A stretch of DNA of 64,000 nucleotides from Parelaphostrongylus tenuis (GCA_019055375.1 JAHQIW010007136.1:186001-250000); one strand, 5' to 3'. Numbered from the stretch's first letter, positions 48,407-59,355 are shown. Numbers and translations are program-made. Notes: generated by a model from the sequence alone, not told the origin.

Positions 48407-48864
48407 TTACCAGACCACATGACAAGTTGGCTCAAATAATAATGAAAGGATCTATTAAAATTTAAACATGGTCTTAATAAAGCACCCGAAATAAAGGTAT
48501 AATTTTGACTCAGTTGTTTTCCACATTGCTCATAAGAACTGTGATGAACCATAACAAAGTTCAAAGTGGTATCTGCGATGTAATGCGGCGGTGGCATCGA
48601 TAATTTCCTCCTATGTTGGAATGAAGAATGTTTGATAAAGTATTACAAAGATCAGGTTGGTATCTGCAATGTGTTGATGTGCTAGCTTCGATCATAGCTT
48701 TCAGAGCCAAATTGAAGAATTTGTGATAAAATATCACGAAAATCAGAATCATATCTGTGACATGATTTGGCGATTACCTTGATCATGCCCTCCTATGCTC
48801 AGAACATTCCCTCCACAAAGTTTTATTCAGGATTAGAGGAAATTATGATTGAATAAGTGAACCC

Positions 48865-49063
48865 CTAGCACCGTGTCTCAGACATAGATTCATCACACTC
48901 TCCATCAGCGCATTTTCCTATTAAGATCTTATTGAGTCGTACTCCCTTTTGTTTTCTCTTCAAGACAGTCAAAGCCTTATTTAGCAGAGGAAGAAAGCAG
49001 AAGTAAGCAAAGTGTTTCGTCACACTGGGATTGGTGATAAATAGTCCGAGAGGATATAAACAC
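48865..49063 (-). CDS. Possible last exon of a membrane protein (copy B)
   Basis: Acceptor cacctcag|TGT leads into 65 codons, LYPLGLFITNP, a hydrophobic run (HFAYFCFLPLLN), then a basic tail (LKRKQKG) and TAG at 48865. The shape is that of the last helix and cytoplasmic tail of a seven-helix receptor, abundant in nematodes, but I cannot confirm this and found no upstream exons. Confidence 0.3.
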
Positions 49064-50099
49064 TGAGGTGACACAAAAAAGCTCCCACAAATTTTTAGGT
49101 AGACTAAAAATGATTTCTTTCACTTCCCATTGCTTTTATCCTATAATATAAGGCATGTACACTAAAGAGTTAGTGCAATAACTATACCCCTACAGAACCT
49201 TTTTTTGAGCATCTTGGGCACTTTTCAAGTCGTCTCTCTATGTACGTCAAAGTTGATTATCTCATCAATACTGTTTCTTTGATGGAATCAAATGCATGGT
49301 GAGTTTTCAGAAGATTGATGAGAACCGAGCTGTCAATAGCTTTATGGAGTAGACCTTCCACTACTCGAAACAGCGGTTTTTAATGAAAAGCATCCTGCTG
49401 TCGCGAAATCGTGAGAGTTTCAACGACAAGTAAATTACGACACGCAAACTCTTTGATTGCTATCCCATCGATTTTGGATATTATTGGACCAGTTATCATT
49501 GAAAACACCCAAAAGAGGGTCGAAAACGGCGTTCGAGTCGCATATTGGCTTGTGAGATTATGTGTAGGGCGCCAGTGACCAATGCAATCATTAGCAAACT
49601 TTAGTTGTAGATGTTGCCCGTACATGCTATTGGATTGTTTTACATGGTCGAGTCAGAGTAGATAAGCAAAGTCTACGCACATCATATCTTGAATGCGCGT
49701 ATGTTTACAATGAAGCAGTTCAGCTATAGACCATAGTGGAGCTGTTCAAATGCGTACCAATAAAGTGAGTCTCATAATCGTACAATATTGAAATATACAT
49801 CGTCATTATAGTTGTTAACCATTTCACTCCTCTTGATCAGAATAACTGGCGCACAAGGGCGTCTGCAACATAATGGAGAATCGTAGTCTGTATTTTCATA
49901 ACTATATATGCTAGCTGCGGATAAACTCAGCTGATTGAAGTAAAAAGGCCACAAGAAATTCAGGATTGTTCAAGGCAACGAAATCGTTGTCGTTGGTTCC
50001 GAGCTTGGCTTCCCTTATGAACCTTATTGGGTCGCTCCATCATTTTTTTCGCACTATTCTTTCATACAATCTTCTTTTCTATTTCGATTTGAGCTCAAG

Positions 50100-50870
50100 A
50101 AGTGGGATATGTTGACGAATGTTCTAGTATCTTTGGACAGAGACCGTAAAGGCATGAAAACTATGGAGCTCAAAGGTGTAAAGAGACTTTGGCCATTAAT
50201 GCCTCTTTGGACATCCAGCGCATTGACGGATCACGACCTCGCTGCACTCGTGCCCATATGCAAAAGTCCTGTTCTGAGAACACACAAGAAGAAATTTCTC
50301 AAGTCGTTCATCAGTTGAGATAAGTCCTGGGTCTACTACGAGAACAACACGCACCACGTTAACAGGCTGTCGGGCGGCAAGGATCTGCCAGCTCAACCAA
50401 AGCCCATTATGTGCTCGAAATATTTTGCTCTCCGTGTTCTGGGAAGTAAGGAACGCTGTTTTTTTGGACTGTTCGACATCAAGCAGACAATCAAAGCCAA
50501 AGTTCGAAGTGGAAACAACTTTGATAGTTGGCCGCAGCGCTGCAAGATAAGTCTGAAACGGCTTAGTGTCGTCCTTTTCCAGAATACCTCTTGACCTCAC
50601 AAAGTCGACTTGCTATTTTAGGGAGAGACTGCACTAGCCCAAGATACCACAGCTGCCTATAGCCCAGATATTTCTCCACTTTATTATCGTCTCTTCCGTG
50701 CTGTAGAATGCCATCTGCGCGAAAGGGATCAGAAAACTCAAATCAGCTCAAAAGTGCCTCACCGGCTTCTCTGCTTACCAACCTCATTTATCTGCCAAAT
50801 AATATTCAATATTGGACCTGGAAATGTTGCATATCAAGGACCATCAAGGTGATCATATCATTGATTAATT
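50100..50870 (+). pseudogene. Mariner transposase, C-terminal two thirds, broken
   Basis: Reading across frames: RTHKKKFLKSFIS, a stop, DKSWVYYENN (mariner GDEKWV-type first catalytic Asp region), SKYFALRVLGSKERCFFGLFD, then YSPDISPLYYRLFRAVECHL, which matches the YSPDLAPSDYHLF block with the last catalytic Asp replaced. Several stops and shifts are present. This enzyme family cuts and pastes DNA at TA sites; this copy is dead. Confidence 0.8.
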
Positions 50871-52059
50871 GATTTTTTCAAAAAAAAAAGCATTTGAATG
50901 ATAAAAGCGTTGTGACGTAAAGAGAATTATGGAATTATTGAAGTGCTTGAAAGGGCTAGCCAATGGGCGAGAAGAGACACAAAAAGTTTGCAAATGAAGA
51001 AGCTCCAAATTTCAACTTGTTCACTCATTTCAGGATCAGTGACGTGTATGATGCGCTGGCACGTTATCGCGCCAAAAGAATGACCTCTTTAAGTGAACCA
51101 TTGTGCGCTTCAATCATTAATGTTTATACAGCAATCAGCGAAAACCTGGCCGCTACGTAAGCGGGATGAAAGATCACTTGGCGTTATTGAATGCTCAGTC
51201 GGAAGGTCGACACTAGAAGTGCTCCGTGTCTCGCAAATGAGGGAAGGGATCCGAACTCCTTCTAAGAGATCCACATAATTTCTATAAAAAGCATTAAAAT
51301 GAATGCAGCAAAAGCACAAATGGGAGTGACATTTGCATACGGCATAATTTGATGAAAACAATAGCTTAGCGACCTTTCTGGTAGTTTGTAAGGTACAGTC
51401 TCACTTACGCACTCACTCTAGGTGGCAGGTCTTCAATAAATAAGCAAGCGACCTAAGACATCTAAGCGGTGAGTGTGTTTTTATATTAACGTCTTTACTA
51501 TGCGATCAAAAAATCGTTTCTGACTTTTCTGCTGAGGTTATGAATGCTTTTAACTGAATGATTTGCAAATCAATTTGACCTTTCCAGGCTCTGAAGATGG
51601 CTAACCTCGTCGAAACATAAGCCCCCACGATTGTTGTACTATTCATGCTGTATTTATGCTTCACTGTATTTGCACTGCATCACCAGTATTCAGTAAATAC
51701 TATATTTAACACCTCGAAATTGCTGAACACAAAAACTACTAGTCCATGAACGTTCCAAGAGCTCCAGCCTGGCTAGTCTTGAAACTGCAAGAAGATTTGC
51801 TTCACCAAAGCTATATGACGTTTATTATAAAGGCAAAATCCTGAAGCAGCGATGAACGTGGAGATACAAATGGAGTGCAAGAAGTACAGCAATCCGCAAA
51901 ATAAAATGTGAAGATGAATCGTATAGAACAAAAACTTCACTGTATTTCATTTTCATTTGCTATGATGGGCCGTGTGCTTCGTGTGATATTAATGAATAGA
52001 ATGAATACCAAAGTACCCTCTATATAGGATGTATATTTGCGAAAGCGTGAACTGCCATT

Positions 52060-52800
52060 CGGAAAGTGAGGCTTTGAGGCTACAGCTACACCTAGGCTGT
52101 TTTCAGAAAAGATTTTTTCTGACGTTGCTGCAGGACGACATCTCTTGGCTTTAGACACGCATATTTCTCGCCGGACAGAGCCCTTTCTTTGTACCATTAG
52201 TAGTCATTCGATAGCATAATTGAATTTGGTACCAGCGCCGTGCTTATATCCTAAAAAGACCGCCTCTCTGGAACACAGCAGGTAAAATAAGCTCCGGCGC
52301 AGCTGATAATAAGTCAAATTTCCCTTGTGAGCAACAAGGTCCTGCGCGAATCATGTGGCGCTGAGCTTCCGCAATCAGCGAGCGGTAATATGAATGCCTA
52401 GTGAAGTAATGCGTCGGCAGTCACGTGGCCGCTACCCCCACAGCGACGTGAACTGCTTCTCAATCGTCCGTTCTCTCATGTCTAAATCAACTCATTTTAC
52501 CTGCTGCTTAGGAGGAATACAGTCTCTCCAGGATATAAGCACAGCATTGGCATCAGGAAGCACTACGCTTTTTTATGATTACTGATAGTTCAGAGAAAGT
52601 GCTCCATCTGGCTAGAAACATGAGTTATTTGATATGGAGATCACACCATACGAAAGTGTTTAGAAGAACTTGCGAAGTGGGCCTGTGGAAAGAAATTCTG
52701 GTTTTCGAATGGTTACCGTCACTCGAAAAGTTCCTCTGCAGCGAATCACGTCCTTTCCTCATTTGTTTCATCCTTATCAGAAAGACGCATTGACTTTCCA
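52060..52800. repeat. Decayed dispersed repeat, family M
   Basis: Contains CCAGGATATAAGCACAGCATTGG, TTATGATTACTGATAG and GTTCCTCTGCAGCGAATCACG, shared with 15370-15450, 38190-38270 and 61550. No coding capacity is visible. Confidence 0.45.
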
Positions 52801-52834
52801 TATCTCCTCTCTTTCCTTAGTTAAAGTCACTGTC

Positions 52835-52984
52835 TGAAGAATATTTTTGAGAAAACACGACCCTCACACACCTGATGAACCAACATCAGGATGAAATACG
52901 CGTGATTCGAAGCTGCATAGAGGAGCAGCAAATGGGTAGTCGTCGCTAATTACCGTTCTGATCAGCAAATGTTGATTGATGATC

Positions 52985-53026
<42 letters not shown>

Positions 53027-53060
53027 TAATTTTGATATTTACATGTATATATGATTTGAC
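52835..53060. repeat. Dispersed repeat, family G (copy 1) ending in (TA)n
   Basis: About 150 bp (TTTTTGAGAAAACACGAC..., GGATGAAATACGCGTGAT, GAGGAGCAGCAAATGGGTAG, CAGCAAATGTTGATT) are about 90% identical to 55705-55850, and both copies run into a TA microsatellite (52988-53022 here). Confidence 0.8.
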
Positions 53061-53914
53061 ATGATTTTTCTGAGTCTTTCAAGAGGTCTTCTACGGACCT
53101 TTATGCGGTTATGAATTCATTTGTACTGTGACTTCTAAGATCCAGTTGTGTTAGATTGAATAGAAAAAATAAATTATGCAACGCACGTCCTTTTCGTTTG
53201 AGAGTCTAACCGATATACATTGTCGTCACTTTTCTTTTCTTCGTCCGCACACAGTACTTGACTGCGTCACGGATCATGTTCTCAAGGAGCACCAGCGCAT
53301 TAGGAGTATCTTTTTAGTTTGCTCCTAAGACGGGCCTTACCCACCACGACGAGTGAGAGAAAGATAATCTAAATGGCAGTAACAATTTGAATTAGTATGT
53401 GATATCGTTCATAACCCACTTCTTAGACAAAGGAGTCGTATTCGGAATTGTTATCTCTCCTCGCACTGATCGTGAATCTATAAGGGTGCCATTAAAGTCC
53501 GCATTTCTCTTCGTCGGCGCGATGTGAGCAAAGCGAAATCTATTCACTCCCGGAATTCAAGAAACGTAATAGTTTTTTTCTTTGCTTCTTATTGACTATC
53601 AAATCATGTTACTTTAGCGAACGATTCGATCAAATTTATTGACGATTCGATCACGTTAAATCTTCGAATTGTATTTTCCGTGTTATGAATAGGAATGCTC
53701 TTTCGAATGCACGTGTAGTTGCAGTTGTACTGGACGAACTATCATCCCGTTGCCGTAGCATTACGTTTGTGAGGTTTATGTAAAAATATAAAGGAATGAA
53801 AGCGCATAAAAGAAGAACTCGGAAACCGGCGTCCGTTGCCCCCTTCACCAGAACCGCGGTATTTTTGAATGTTGTTCACTTAGCTCGCCCTTTTCTATTC
53901 AGTTGTGAAGCAGC

Positions 53915-54112
53915 GATATATATCATGTTGACATTCCAGCTAATAAATGTAGAAATTCTGTATTCATGGAAATCCACAAAAGTCAGTAATAAAAGATGAA
54001 ATTGATGGAAAGAGATATATATCATGTTGACATTCCAACTAATACATGTAGAAATTCTGTATTCATGGAGATCCACAAGAGTCAGTAATAAAAGATGAAA
54101 TTGATGGAAAGA
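53915..54112. repeat. Two tandem 99-bp units
   Basis: Units 53915-54013 and 54014-54112 start GATATATATCATGTTGACAT and differ at only about six positions. The length is 33 codons and one minus frame stays open through both, but nothing marks it as coding. Confidence 0.9.
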
Positions 54113-54529
54113 GATTGAACCAGAGACCATGAGTTTTTTGTATGGCGTCTCCGTTCAATACGTTGTGCTTTAATCGGTCTAATACTCTAATACATGCTAT
54201 AAATGTTCATTATGTGGTTCAAAACAGAGTGTTAAAAGCAAAGCAATTTTGTTACTAGTGTTGCCTAATTGTCAAACCTCGTCGAATACCAAATCTTTCA
54301 CCAACATTACCTAGAACTGAACATTTGGGAAAAATGTGATGGGGCATGCGGTTAAACAGAAAGGCTGCGTTCTGTTACTTTCCTTTCATTCGTTGGCTTT
54401 ACTTGCTGATGGTTCATGTATTCAGAATACAAACGCTATTTTGTCACTAATGAAAGGACTGTGTATTGATCTTTACATAAATAAACACGGCTGTGAAAAC
54501 CATTGAACCCACTGATGTAGAGCAATGGG

Positions 54530-54575
54530 TATATATTTGAAACATCATACCACCGCTAAAAGTGGTTAAATAAAA
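54530..54575 (+). repeat. SINE tail with hairpin
   Basis: ATGGGTATATATTTGAAACA then ACCACCGCTAAAAGTGGTTAAATAAA, as at the end of the repeats at 5432 and 38640. Confidence 0.5.
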
Positions 54576-54789
54576 ACAAATATCATTGAACCCACTAATT
54601 TAGAGACATGACGATAATTCGATGTTTTGCATCAAGCACAACTTATTTCCCTCATAATTAATAGATACTCTAATTTGGAGATATACATTGCATAATACAC
54701 AAGTCGACTATGGCAAATGCAGTCAAACATAATCTACGCTAGATCTGTTCAATAGTCTCATTGTCTTCCAAAAACTCCGCTTTGGCGTT

Positions 54790-55075
54790 GTTGCCTAAGC
54801 GGGATCACTGCATTTGCCGGATTGGTCACAGCTGCCGGCATTTCAACGGAAGTTTCCGCATTCGCCGGATTGGTGACAGTTGCCTACATTTTAATGCAGT
54901 CTTCCTTATTGTCGAAATGGTGACTGCCGGCATTTCAATTGTCCCATTAGTTTCCTTTGCCATCGTCGTCATGGTTGGAGCGTTTTTTAGTTTGGTTGAG
55001 CCAGTTTCATTTGGTCTCCTATCACCACTTGTCCCATCAGTTCTTTAGCTTCTTATCGGCAGTTGGCACTGAAAT
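54790..55075. other. Short internal repeats, no gene supported
   Basis: GCATTTGCCGGATTGGTCAC and GCATTCGCCGGATTGGTGAC are about 50 bp apart, with CTGCCGGCATTTCAA also repeated. A 95-residue plus frame spans them without recognisable domain or splice signals. Confidence 0.4.
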
Positions 55076-55704
55076 ATAATTCTATAATCAAATATGAACG
55101 CGTTTTGCGCATTTTGAAACGTCTATGACAAATTTTCGAAACATCATAGCATGATAAACGAGCATAAAATTATGGTTAGTTCTCTTATAAATCCAAGGAC
55201 ATTGCTAATTTTTGAAATGTCATAAACAGTATTAATTTTATCAGCAGAGTCTTCTGTGTTGGGAGTTCAATCGTTTTCTTTAGACCAAAGATAAACTCAT
55301 GTTACGGTACATTGCACTGAGCCACCTTTTTCTTCATTAACACAGCAGATCGCAAAAAAATGCCTCACACAAAAACTGTGGAGCTCTTCTTATCCTCCTT
55401 GCAAATGAAAGACATGCAGGAGTTTCATGGTTTGGCAATGACGATTCGAAAGCCCATTCGCAGACGGCCTGGCCATGCGATTTCGATGAACAGTGGAATC
55501 ATGACGCTCGCTTCATTTGGAAAAATTATCCTTGTAGTGTATAGTTGTCAGGATACATATAATGGTTTCTCGAGAACACTCGGAGATTTTGCAAAGGATG
55601 GAAGAATTAACAATAATGTATAAGATATACTATAGCCAAATACGAAATATTATCGTGGCTCCCAGAAGCATGTTAATCGCTAAGATATATATGCTTAATT
55701 AGCA

Positions 55705-55983
55705 TATTTTTGAGAAAACACGACCTCACACACCTGATGATCCGACAGCAGGATGAAATACGCGTGATGCGAAACTGCATAGAGGAGCAGCAAATGGGTA
55801 GTCGTCGCTGATTACCGTTCTGATCAGCAAATGTTGATTTGATGATCTTAATATACATATATATATATATATATATAGTTTTAATATTTACATATATATA
55901 TTATGCATGTCAAAAGTGCGACTACCTCTAAACCTTGATTTTGAAAATTTGATGATTTTAATATATATATATATATATGTATA

Positions 55984-56022
<39 letters not shown>

Positions 56023-56025
56023 AAA
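55705..56025. repeat. Dispersed repeat, family G (copy 2) with (TA)n tracts
   Basis: Second copy of 52835-53000, followed by TA tracts at 55852-55878 and 55960-56020 and a duplicated AAAGTGCGACTACCT segment. Confidence 0.8.
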
Positions 56026-56399
56026 AGTGCGACTACCTTTAGACCTCGGCATGATTTAGAAATGCGTAATCTCTCACAAACAGTCCTTTTTTTTATTCAA
56101 AACTTGCGCGAGGTTGGTACTTCCTTTCCTTCAAAACTCAAGGGCTGAAGTTTCGAAGGCAACTCCTTCGTCAGAGCCTAGACGTATATATCATGCCGTA
56201 TCTGATCACTCGCTTAATATTTCGCGTGTATCAGAAATTCAATAGAATAAAGACCAACAGTCTCGCCAGAAACCTCACCTTAGTTAGTTTTATGAAAGCG
56301 GTCACCGACCTAATGTGACAAAATTTGCAAAACGAACCACACTCAGACTAGAAGATGAGTTTGAGATAAGGTGTCATATTACTTGTTAAGTTAAGACTC

Positions 56400-56570
56400 T
56401 CTCCCCTCCTATGCGTGAAGGCGCATGGTGACGAGCTCCACGCCTCAACTCCCTGCGGCAGTCAACAATAGCGTCCTATGGAGTGCCACAGCCACATCAA
56501 CCTCGAAATTGTAAGGATACACGCTCAATCACTGTGCTGCACCGTTCAAGAAAGACGAAAAACGAATTGA
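56400..56570 (+). repeat. Dispersed repeat, family F
   Basis: GGCAGTCAACAATAGCGTCC, CCACAGCCAC and GGATACACGCTCAATCACTG match 40100-40265 and 34370-34570. Confidence 0.5.
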
Positions 56571-56699
56571 ATGCCAATAGTATTGTGATCCGCACAGTGG
56601 AAAAACACTGTGAAGGCGCCTCAAAAAAGTGCCTAGATAAAGGTTGAGAAAAAGTAACACTTACTGAAAACCTGAAGTTTACAAAATTTAGCTGAAAAC

Positions 56700-57420
56700 T
56701 ACAAGATATTCGTCAATATAAGGGCCATCACTATCCACGATTTCCTGCCAACGATCTACAAGCTTCCGCTTCTGTTCGAAATCAACAGATTCTGCAACAA
56801 CTGGCGACAAACTCGAACGCGGCGATTGGCTTTAGCTATGTCAATATGTGCGGATCTTGGAAAAGTTTCTTTTTGGCATCGATGAGCTGTTGGAAATGCT
56901 GCTAGACTGTCTTTTGATCGACGCTACGTTCTGTTGCCAATTCACTAGCGCTTGATGCGGTTCCGCATACAAAGCTGCTTGCGGATCTGCATCGTCCAAC
57001 TACGTTGGCCGGCTCGAACGTGGCGCTTCCACATAAGAGTGGCGAGTAGTTGGAAATTTTCATTCAGTGTGAACCACACGATTTAATCCATTGTGTTGAA
57101 ATGTGGCAAATCTGACGACTAATTGTACCCGCACTAAAGGTCTAGAAACTGCTTTTGATAAATAGCATCGTTTAGAGGACGAAATGCGCAAGAGCTTAGC
57201 CGTGTTTAAACTTAAGTCCTTGGACTTAAAAGTGTTGACTAATCCAAGGCTCAGTTTTTCCCTTGAAACGTGCTGGTGATAGCTGGCAGCGTTGACTTTG
57301 ATGTTTCTGTTGTTGGAGACCATCGCCGTCTTTCCGGTGACGCAAATGCCGGCCCAGACTATCACAGAGAGCGGAAGATGACAGTGGAAGATGGTTTTTG
57401 CTACTGCAGACATCTGCTGA
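56700..57420 (-). pseudogene. Tc1/mariner-type transposase fragment, broken
   Basis: The minus frame 57060-57413 reads LSVIVWAGICVTGKTAMVSN then NIKVNAASYHQHV, a block typical of Tc1-like transposases (VMVWGGIC...GKT...VN...YQEHV) that surrounds the second catalytic Asp. Downstream (57050-56700) the frame is broken by stops, but the order of conserved pieces continues. It belongs to a different lineage from the mariner relics at 20.7, 41.9 and 50.1 kb. Confidence 0.75.
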
Positions 57421-57891
57421 CCCTCCTTAAAAGTTGACGCCGACTATGGCGATTGATTTCTGAGGGAAGCCTTCAGAAATCGATGTGCAGTGTGAATTGT
57501 GCAGTGGTGTGGAATTATCGCTGGTGGTTTAGCGTTTTTTCACTGTTTTGTAGTGTTTTTTTAGGTTTCTTGCATTGCTTTGATACATACGATTTTGTCT
57601 ACCTGCTCATATTCTTTTGGCACATTTATAGCTCTTCTGTATGAAGCAGAGCTCTAGTTAACATGCAGTCATACTGTTTTTGGCATTCAGTCAAATGTAA
57701 TAAGTTCTACAAGGAACTTTATTATGTAGACGCTTAGGTCTTAAATAATTTTGACTATATCCAGCGCACAAAAATCGTTATAATTATTATTTATCATAAC
57801 TTTCGTTTCGAGTGTTTTCTTAAGACCACAGCTCAAATTTCAATATGCCTTGCAATCATATTTGACCCACTCATGTCAGAGGTCTGCAAAC

Positions 57892-57966
57892 AGGGCTGAC
57901 TTATAGAGTCCGATACACGTGTTTCGATCTTGCGATCTCGTCAGTCGGGCTTCATAAGTCAGCCCT
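57892..57966 (-). ncRNA. Type I hammerhead ribozyme, subfamily 2, GUA site
   Basis: Outer stem of 13 pairs, AGGGCUGACUUAU with AUAAGUCAGCCCU; stem I GCCCGA/UCGGAC (one mismatch); CUGACGA; stem II GAUC-GCAA-GAUC, fully paired with a GCAA tetraloop; GAAA; ACACGUGU; A17. Stem II differs at several positions from HA-1 yet remains paired. Confidence 0.82.
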
Positions 57967-58218
57967 CTTTGGCAGACCACTGACATGCGTGGCTCAAATA
58001 TGTTTGCAAGGCGTATTGAAATTTGAGCTGTGGTCTCAAGAGAACCCTCGAAACGAAAGCTGTGATATATTGAATATACTAGCCGCGAGGAATCGAGTGT
58101 ACAACATTCTGTGTTTGGTGAGTTTTTCACTGGACATAGAGTGTAAAACGTTCGTCGTCGCTAAATCTTAATGTGGGAACTGAAGCTCTCACAGAGATTA
58201 GCAAAAGACGAGAAAGAG

Positions 58219-58282
58219 TAACTGCCCGACTGACGAGATCGCAAGATCGAAACACTTGTATCGGGGTCTATAAGTCAGCCCT
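58219..58282 (+). ncRNA. Hammerhead ribozyme, subfamily 2, partly decayed
   Basis: Core CUGACGA, stem II GAUC-GCAA-GAUC and GAAA are intact. Stem III is ACACUUGU, A17 follows. Stem I has GCCCGA/UCGGGG and the outer stem is lost on the 5' side. Confidence 0.65.
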
Positions 58283-58398
58283 ATTTGATAGACCACTGAC
58301 ATGCGTGGCTTAAATATGATTGCAAGGCATATTATTTATCAAATAGCAATGAATATCTTCAATTTTATTTGAGCCCATAGGTCATGTGGTCGGGTATA

Positions 58399-58460
58399 AG
58401 GCTCTTGCACAGCCCGCTACGCGTGTTTCGACCTTACAGTCTCGTCAGTCGAGCTGAACA
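58399..58460 (-). ncRNA. Hammerhead ribozyme relic
   Basis: CUGACGA, GACU-GUAA-GGUC and GAAA are kept. Stem III is ACACGCGU and stem I GCUCGA/GCGGGC has a mismatch next to the core. Cleavage is doubtful. Confidence 0.55.
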
Positions 58461-58681
58461 CGTCGTCTTTCAATCTTTTTTAGCCAATCCCCTGTGAGAG
58501 TTCCAGTCCCTACACTAAGAGGTGTCGAAGATGAAAGCTTTACACTGCAAAACAAGTGAGAATATCACAGAAAACTCACAGTGTCGTACATTCGATTGCT
58601 CTTTAAGTGGTATTTTTACCATATTATACCTTTATTTCGAGTTCATTTTTATTTAAGCCAACATGTCATTTGGTCTAGTAA

Positions 58682-58744
58682 GGGCTCTTGTACAGCACGA
58701 TACATGTGTTTCCACTTTATAGTCTCGTCAGCCAGGCAGAGCAC
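58682..58744 (-). ncRNA. Hammerhead ribozyme relic, same orientation 283 bp away
   Basis: CUGACGA and GAAA present, but stem II reads GACUAUAAAGUG, replacing the closing G-C pair by G-G, and stem I has a mismatch. It lies in direct orientation with 58399-58460. Confidence 0.45.
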
Positions 58745-58961
58745 GTCGTCAATGGTCGAAATTTGAGCGTGGTCTCAATAAAACATTTGAAATGAAGGTA
58801 TAATATGAAGAAAATACCAGCCAAGGAGCAATCGAATGTACAACACTGTGGGTTCGGTGATATTCTCACTTCTGTTGCAGTGTAAAGCGTTCGTCTTCCA
58901 TACCTCTTAGTGTGGGAACTGGAGTACCCACGGAGGATTGGCTTAAAAAAATGAAAGACGA

Positions 58962-59024
58962 GGGGTTTTGCCCGACTGACGAGACTGCAAGATGAAAACA
59001 GTGTATCGGGCTGTACAAGAGCCC
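58962..59024 (+). ncRNA. Hammerhead ribozyme relic
   Basis: GCCCGA/UCGGGC stem I and CUGACGA kept; stem II and the second core part read GACUGCAAGAUGAAAAC, shifted from the expected GUCGAAAC, and stem III is damaged. Confidence 0.45.
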
Positions 59025-59292
59025 TTTACCGGATTACATGACATGTTGGCTCAAATAAAAACAAAATGATCTATCGAAATATGAGCGTGGTCTTAGAAAA
59101 ATACTCGAAGCTAAAGGTATGATATTTTTCATGTATTTATGTTTTTTTTAACTATCGTCTATAGCATTGAGTGGTGAGCAAAAACGCGGCCTCAGGCAGA
59201 AATCGAACCCGCTTTACATCCTATCCAGGAACGTGTGCTCTAAGGGAGTAGAGCTCTCGAGAGAACTGACTATAAAATTATCGAAAGACGAC

Positions 59293-59355
59293 GGGTTCTG
59301 CCCGTCTGACGAGTCTGCAAAGACGAAACACGTGTATCGGGCTATACAAGAGCGC
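59293..59355 (+). ncRNA. Type I hammerhead ribozyme, GUA site
   Basis: GGGUUCU/AGAGCGC outer stem, GCCCGU/UCGGGC stem I (one U-U mismatch at the core), CUGACGA, stem II GUCU-GCAA-AGAC fully paired, GAAA, ACACGUGU, A17. Compared with HA-1 the stem II wobble G is now A, restoring a Watson-Crick pair. Confidence 0.75.

Larger units (their letters stand above)
48082..48502. mobile_element. Hammerhead-ribozyme element HA-2
   Basis: A 421-bp element flanked by TTTTGACTTAGTT (48069-48081) and TTTTGACTCAGTT (48503-48515), a 13-bp duplication with one change. Inverted arms carry ribozymes at 48125-48187 (minus) and 48344-48406 (plus). The left end is truncated at CATTCATTATTATTTGAGCC; the right end extends to AATAAAGCACCCGAAATAAA. 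This mirrors HA-1, where the opposite end is short. The spacer between the arms is about 150 bp. Confidence 0.75.

Noticed and set aside
48211..48597. 128-codon minus-strand ORF
   Set aside because: It is the ribozyme element HA-2 read through; the same peptide segments recur at 35642 and 59214 only because the element repeats.
50196..50600. 134-codon minus-strand ORF
   Set aside because: It is the antisense shadow of the mariner transposase relic on the plus strand.
52870..52930. Hammerhead-like CTGATGA...GGATGAAATACGCGTGA in repeat family G (also 55733)
   Set aside because: There is no stem I, an extra base between stem II and GAAA, and the would-be cleavage position is G in the best pairing, so the motif does not meet the hammerhead rules.
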